From positions 434,001-498,000 of the forward strand of contig NZ_JACHCC010000002.1 of NCBI RefSeq assembly GCF_014207135.1: a DNA stretch of 64,000 bases. Direction: 5' to 3'. This stretch comes from Pedobacter cryoconitis (GTDB lineage Bacteria > Bacteroidota > Bacteroidia > Sphingobacteriales > Sphingobacteriaceae). The translations under genes were made by a program, and so were the position numbers. Below, piece after piece: positions 63,741 through 64,000 of this stretch. The notes under the pieces are model-generated. The model did not search any database, had not been told where the DNA came from, and saw only the letters and a list, made by a program, of their open reading frames with translations. Each line of letters begins with the position of its first letter. The stretch's first letter is position 1.

Positions 63741-64000
63741 ATGAAGAGATATATTTTAACACTGCTGATGGTTTCGGGTATTATTTTTTATGCCAGTGCG
63801 CAAAAAACACCACCTACAGCTTCTGAAATGACAGCTAAGAGTGTAGAAGCCCTTGAAAAAAAGATCAAATTAAACCCAACTCAGAAAAGTATAATTTATA
63901 ACTATACACTCGATATGTGTAAAGAGCAGGTTGCATTGTCAAAAAAGCAACAAACCGGCATGTTCAATGAAGATGATGTGGCTAAATTTTACAGAATGCA
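63741..64000 (+). CDS. Secreted hypothetical protein (C-terminus beyond window)
   Basis: The first 86 residues begin MKRYILTLLMVSGIIFYASA, a signal peptide cleaved before QKTPPTA. The mature start is Lys/Glu-rich and helical (EMTAKSVEALEKKIKLNP, KEQVALSKKQQTGMFNEDDV). Divergent from the GH20 gene. No family recognised from this fragment. Confidence 0.8.
   Translation, partial: MKRYILTLLMVSGIIFYASAQKTPPTASEMTAKSVEALEKKIKLNPTQKSIIYNYTLDMCKEQVALSKKQQTGMFNEDDVAKFYRM

Overview
The window looks like a chromosomal segment of a Bacteroidota bacterium of the Sphingobacteriaceae type (Pedobacter-like; inferred from gene content, not from a marker gene). Support comes from a SusC/SusD pair, many lipoproteins with a Cys-terminated signal peptide, GIN-domain (DUF2807) proteins, a 790-residue MacB/FtsX-type permease, an ECF42-type sigma factor with a DGPF/YCII partner, weak Shine-Dalgarno use and AT-rich intergenic DNA.

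Layout. 1-6.3 kb: a glycan-uptake locus (SusD, cut by the window edge, and SusC) facing a ROK-family regulator. 6.3-12.5 kb: scattered single genes (alpha/beta hydrolase, beta-lactamase-fold serine hydrolase, an unknown, a TPR protein, an orphan LIC12133-type methyltransferase) in AT-rich DNA that holds two or three degenerate tRNA-Ser 3'-end scars and a perfect 48-nt palindrome. 12.5-15.4 kb: two paralogous secreted beta-propeller proteins flanking a small lipoprotein. 16.2-35.2 kb: a complete ABC (Tc) toxin operon that ends in a strong terminator. It encodes a fused TcB-TcC protein, a giant TcA, a Hint-domain protein and a Cys-rich protein. 35.2-37.4 kb: a beta-helix lipoprotein and a SurA-N-like lipoprotein. 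37.7-41 kb: membrane protein, AraC regulator, SnoaL-like protein and aldehyde dehydrogenase. 41-45.4 kb: secreted hydrolase, S41 protease, aquaporin and SDR dehydrogenase. 45.4-48.2 kb: two duplicated GIN-domain genes around a fibre-like protein. 48.4-53.1 kb: a frameshifted agmatine-deiminase-type lipoprotein, an AraC/GyrI regulator, a DUF4142 lipoprotein, an esterase and an orphan type II thioesterase. 53.4-64 kb: alpha-amylase with an upstream LacI-type operator, an unknown lipoprotein, an ABC permease, MarC, ECF42 sigma plus YCII, a GH20 hexosaminidase and the start of a secreted protein.

The standout is the Tc operon. The fused BC protein has a typical SpvB/TcdB/RHS shell with the self-cleavage core. 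Its C-terminal cargo (about 261 residues) resembles the BMT5-like (DUF2431) Rossmann methyltransferase family, whose yeast member methylates 25S rRNA. The cargo is followed by a basic stretch and an acidic Ser/Asp stretch that look like a eukaryotic nuclear signal. This suggests an injected, possibly rRNA-methylating effector. TcA carries six copies of a roughly 70-residue beta-rich repeat in two blocks. The third gene joins a Hint domain, a degenerate M48-like segment and an Ig-like domain. All functional statements are read from motifs by eye; no database search was run.
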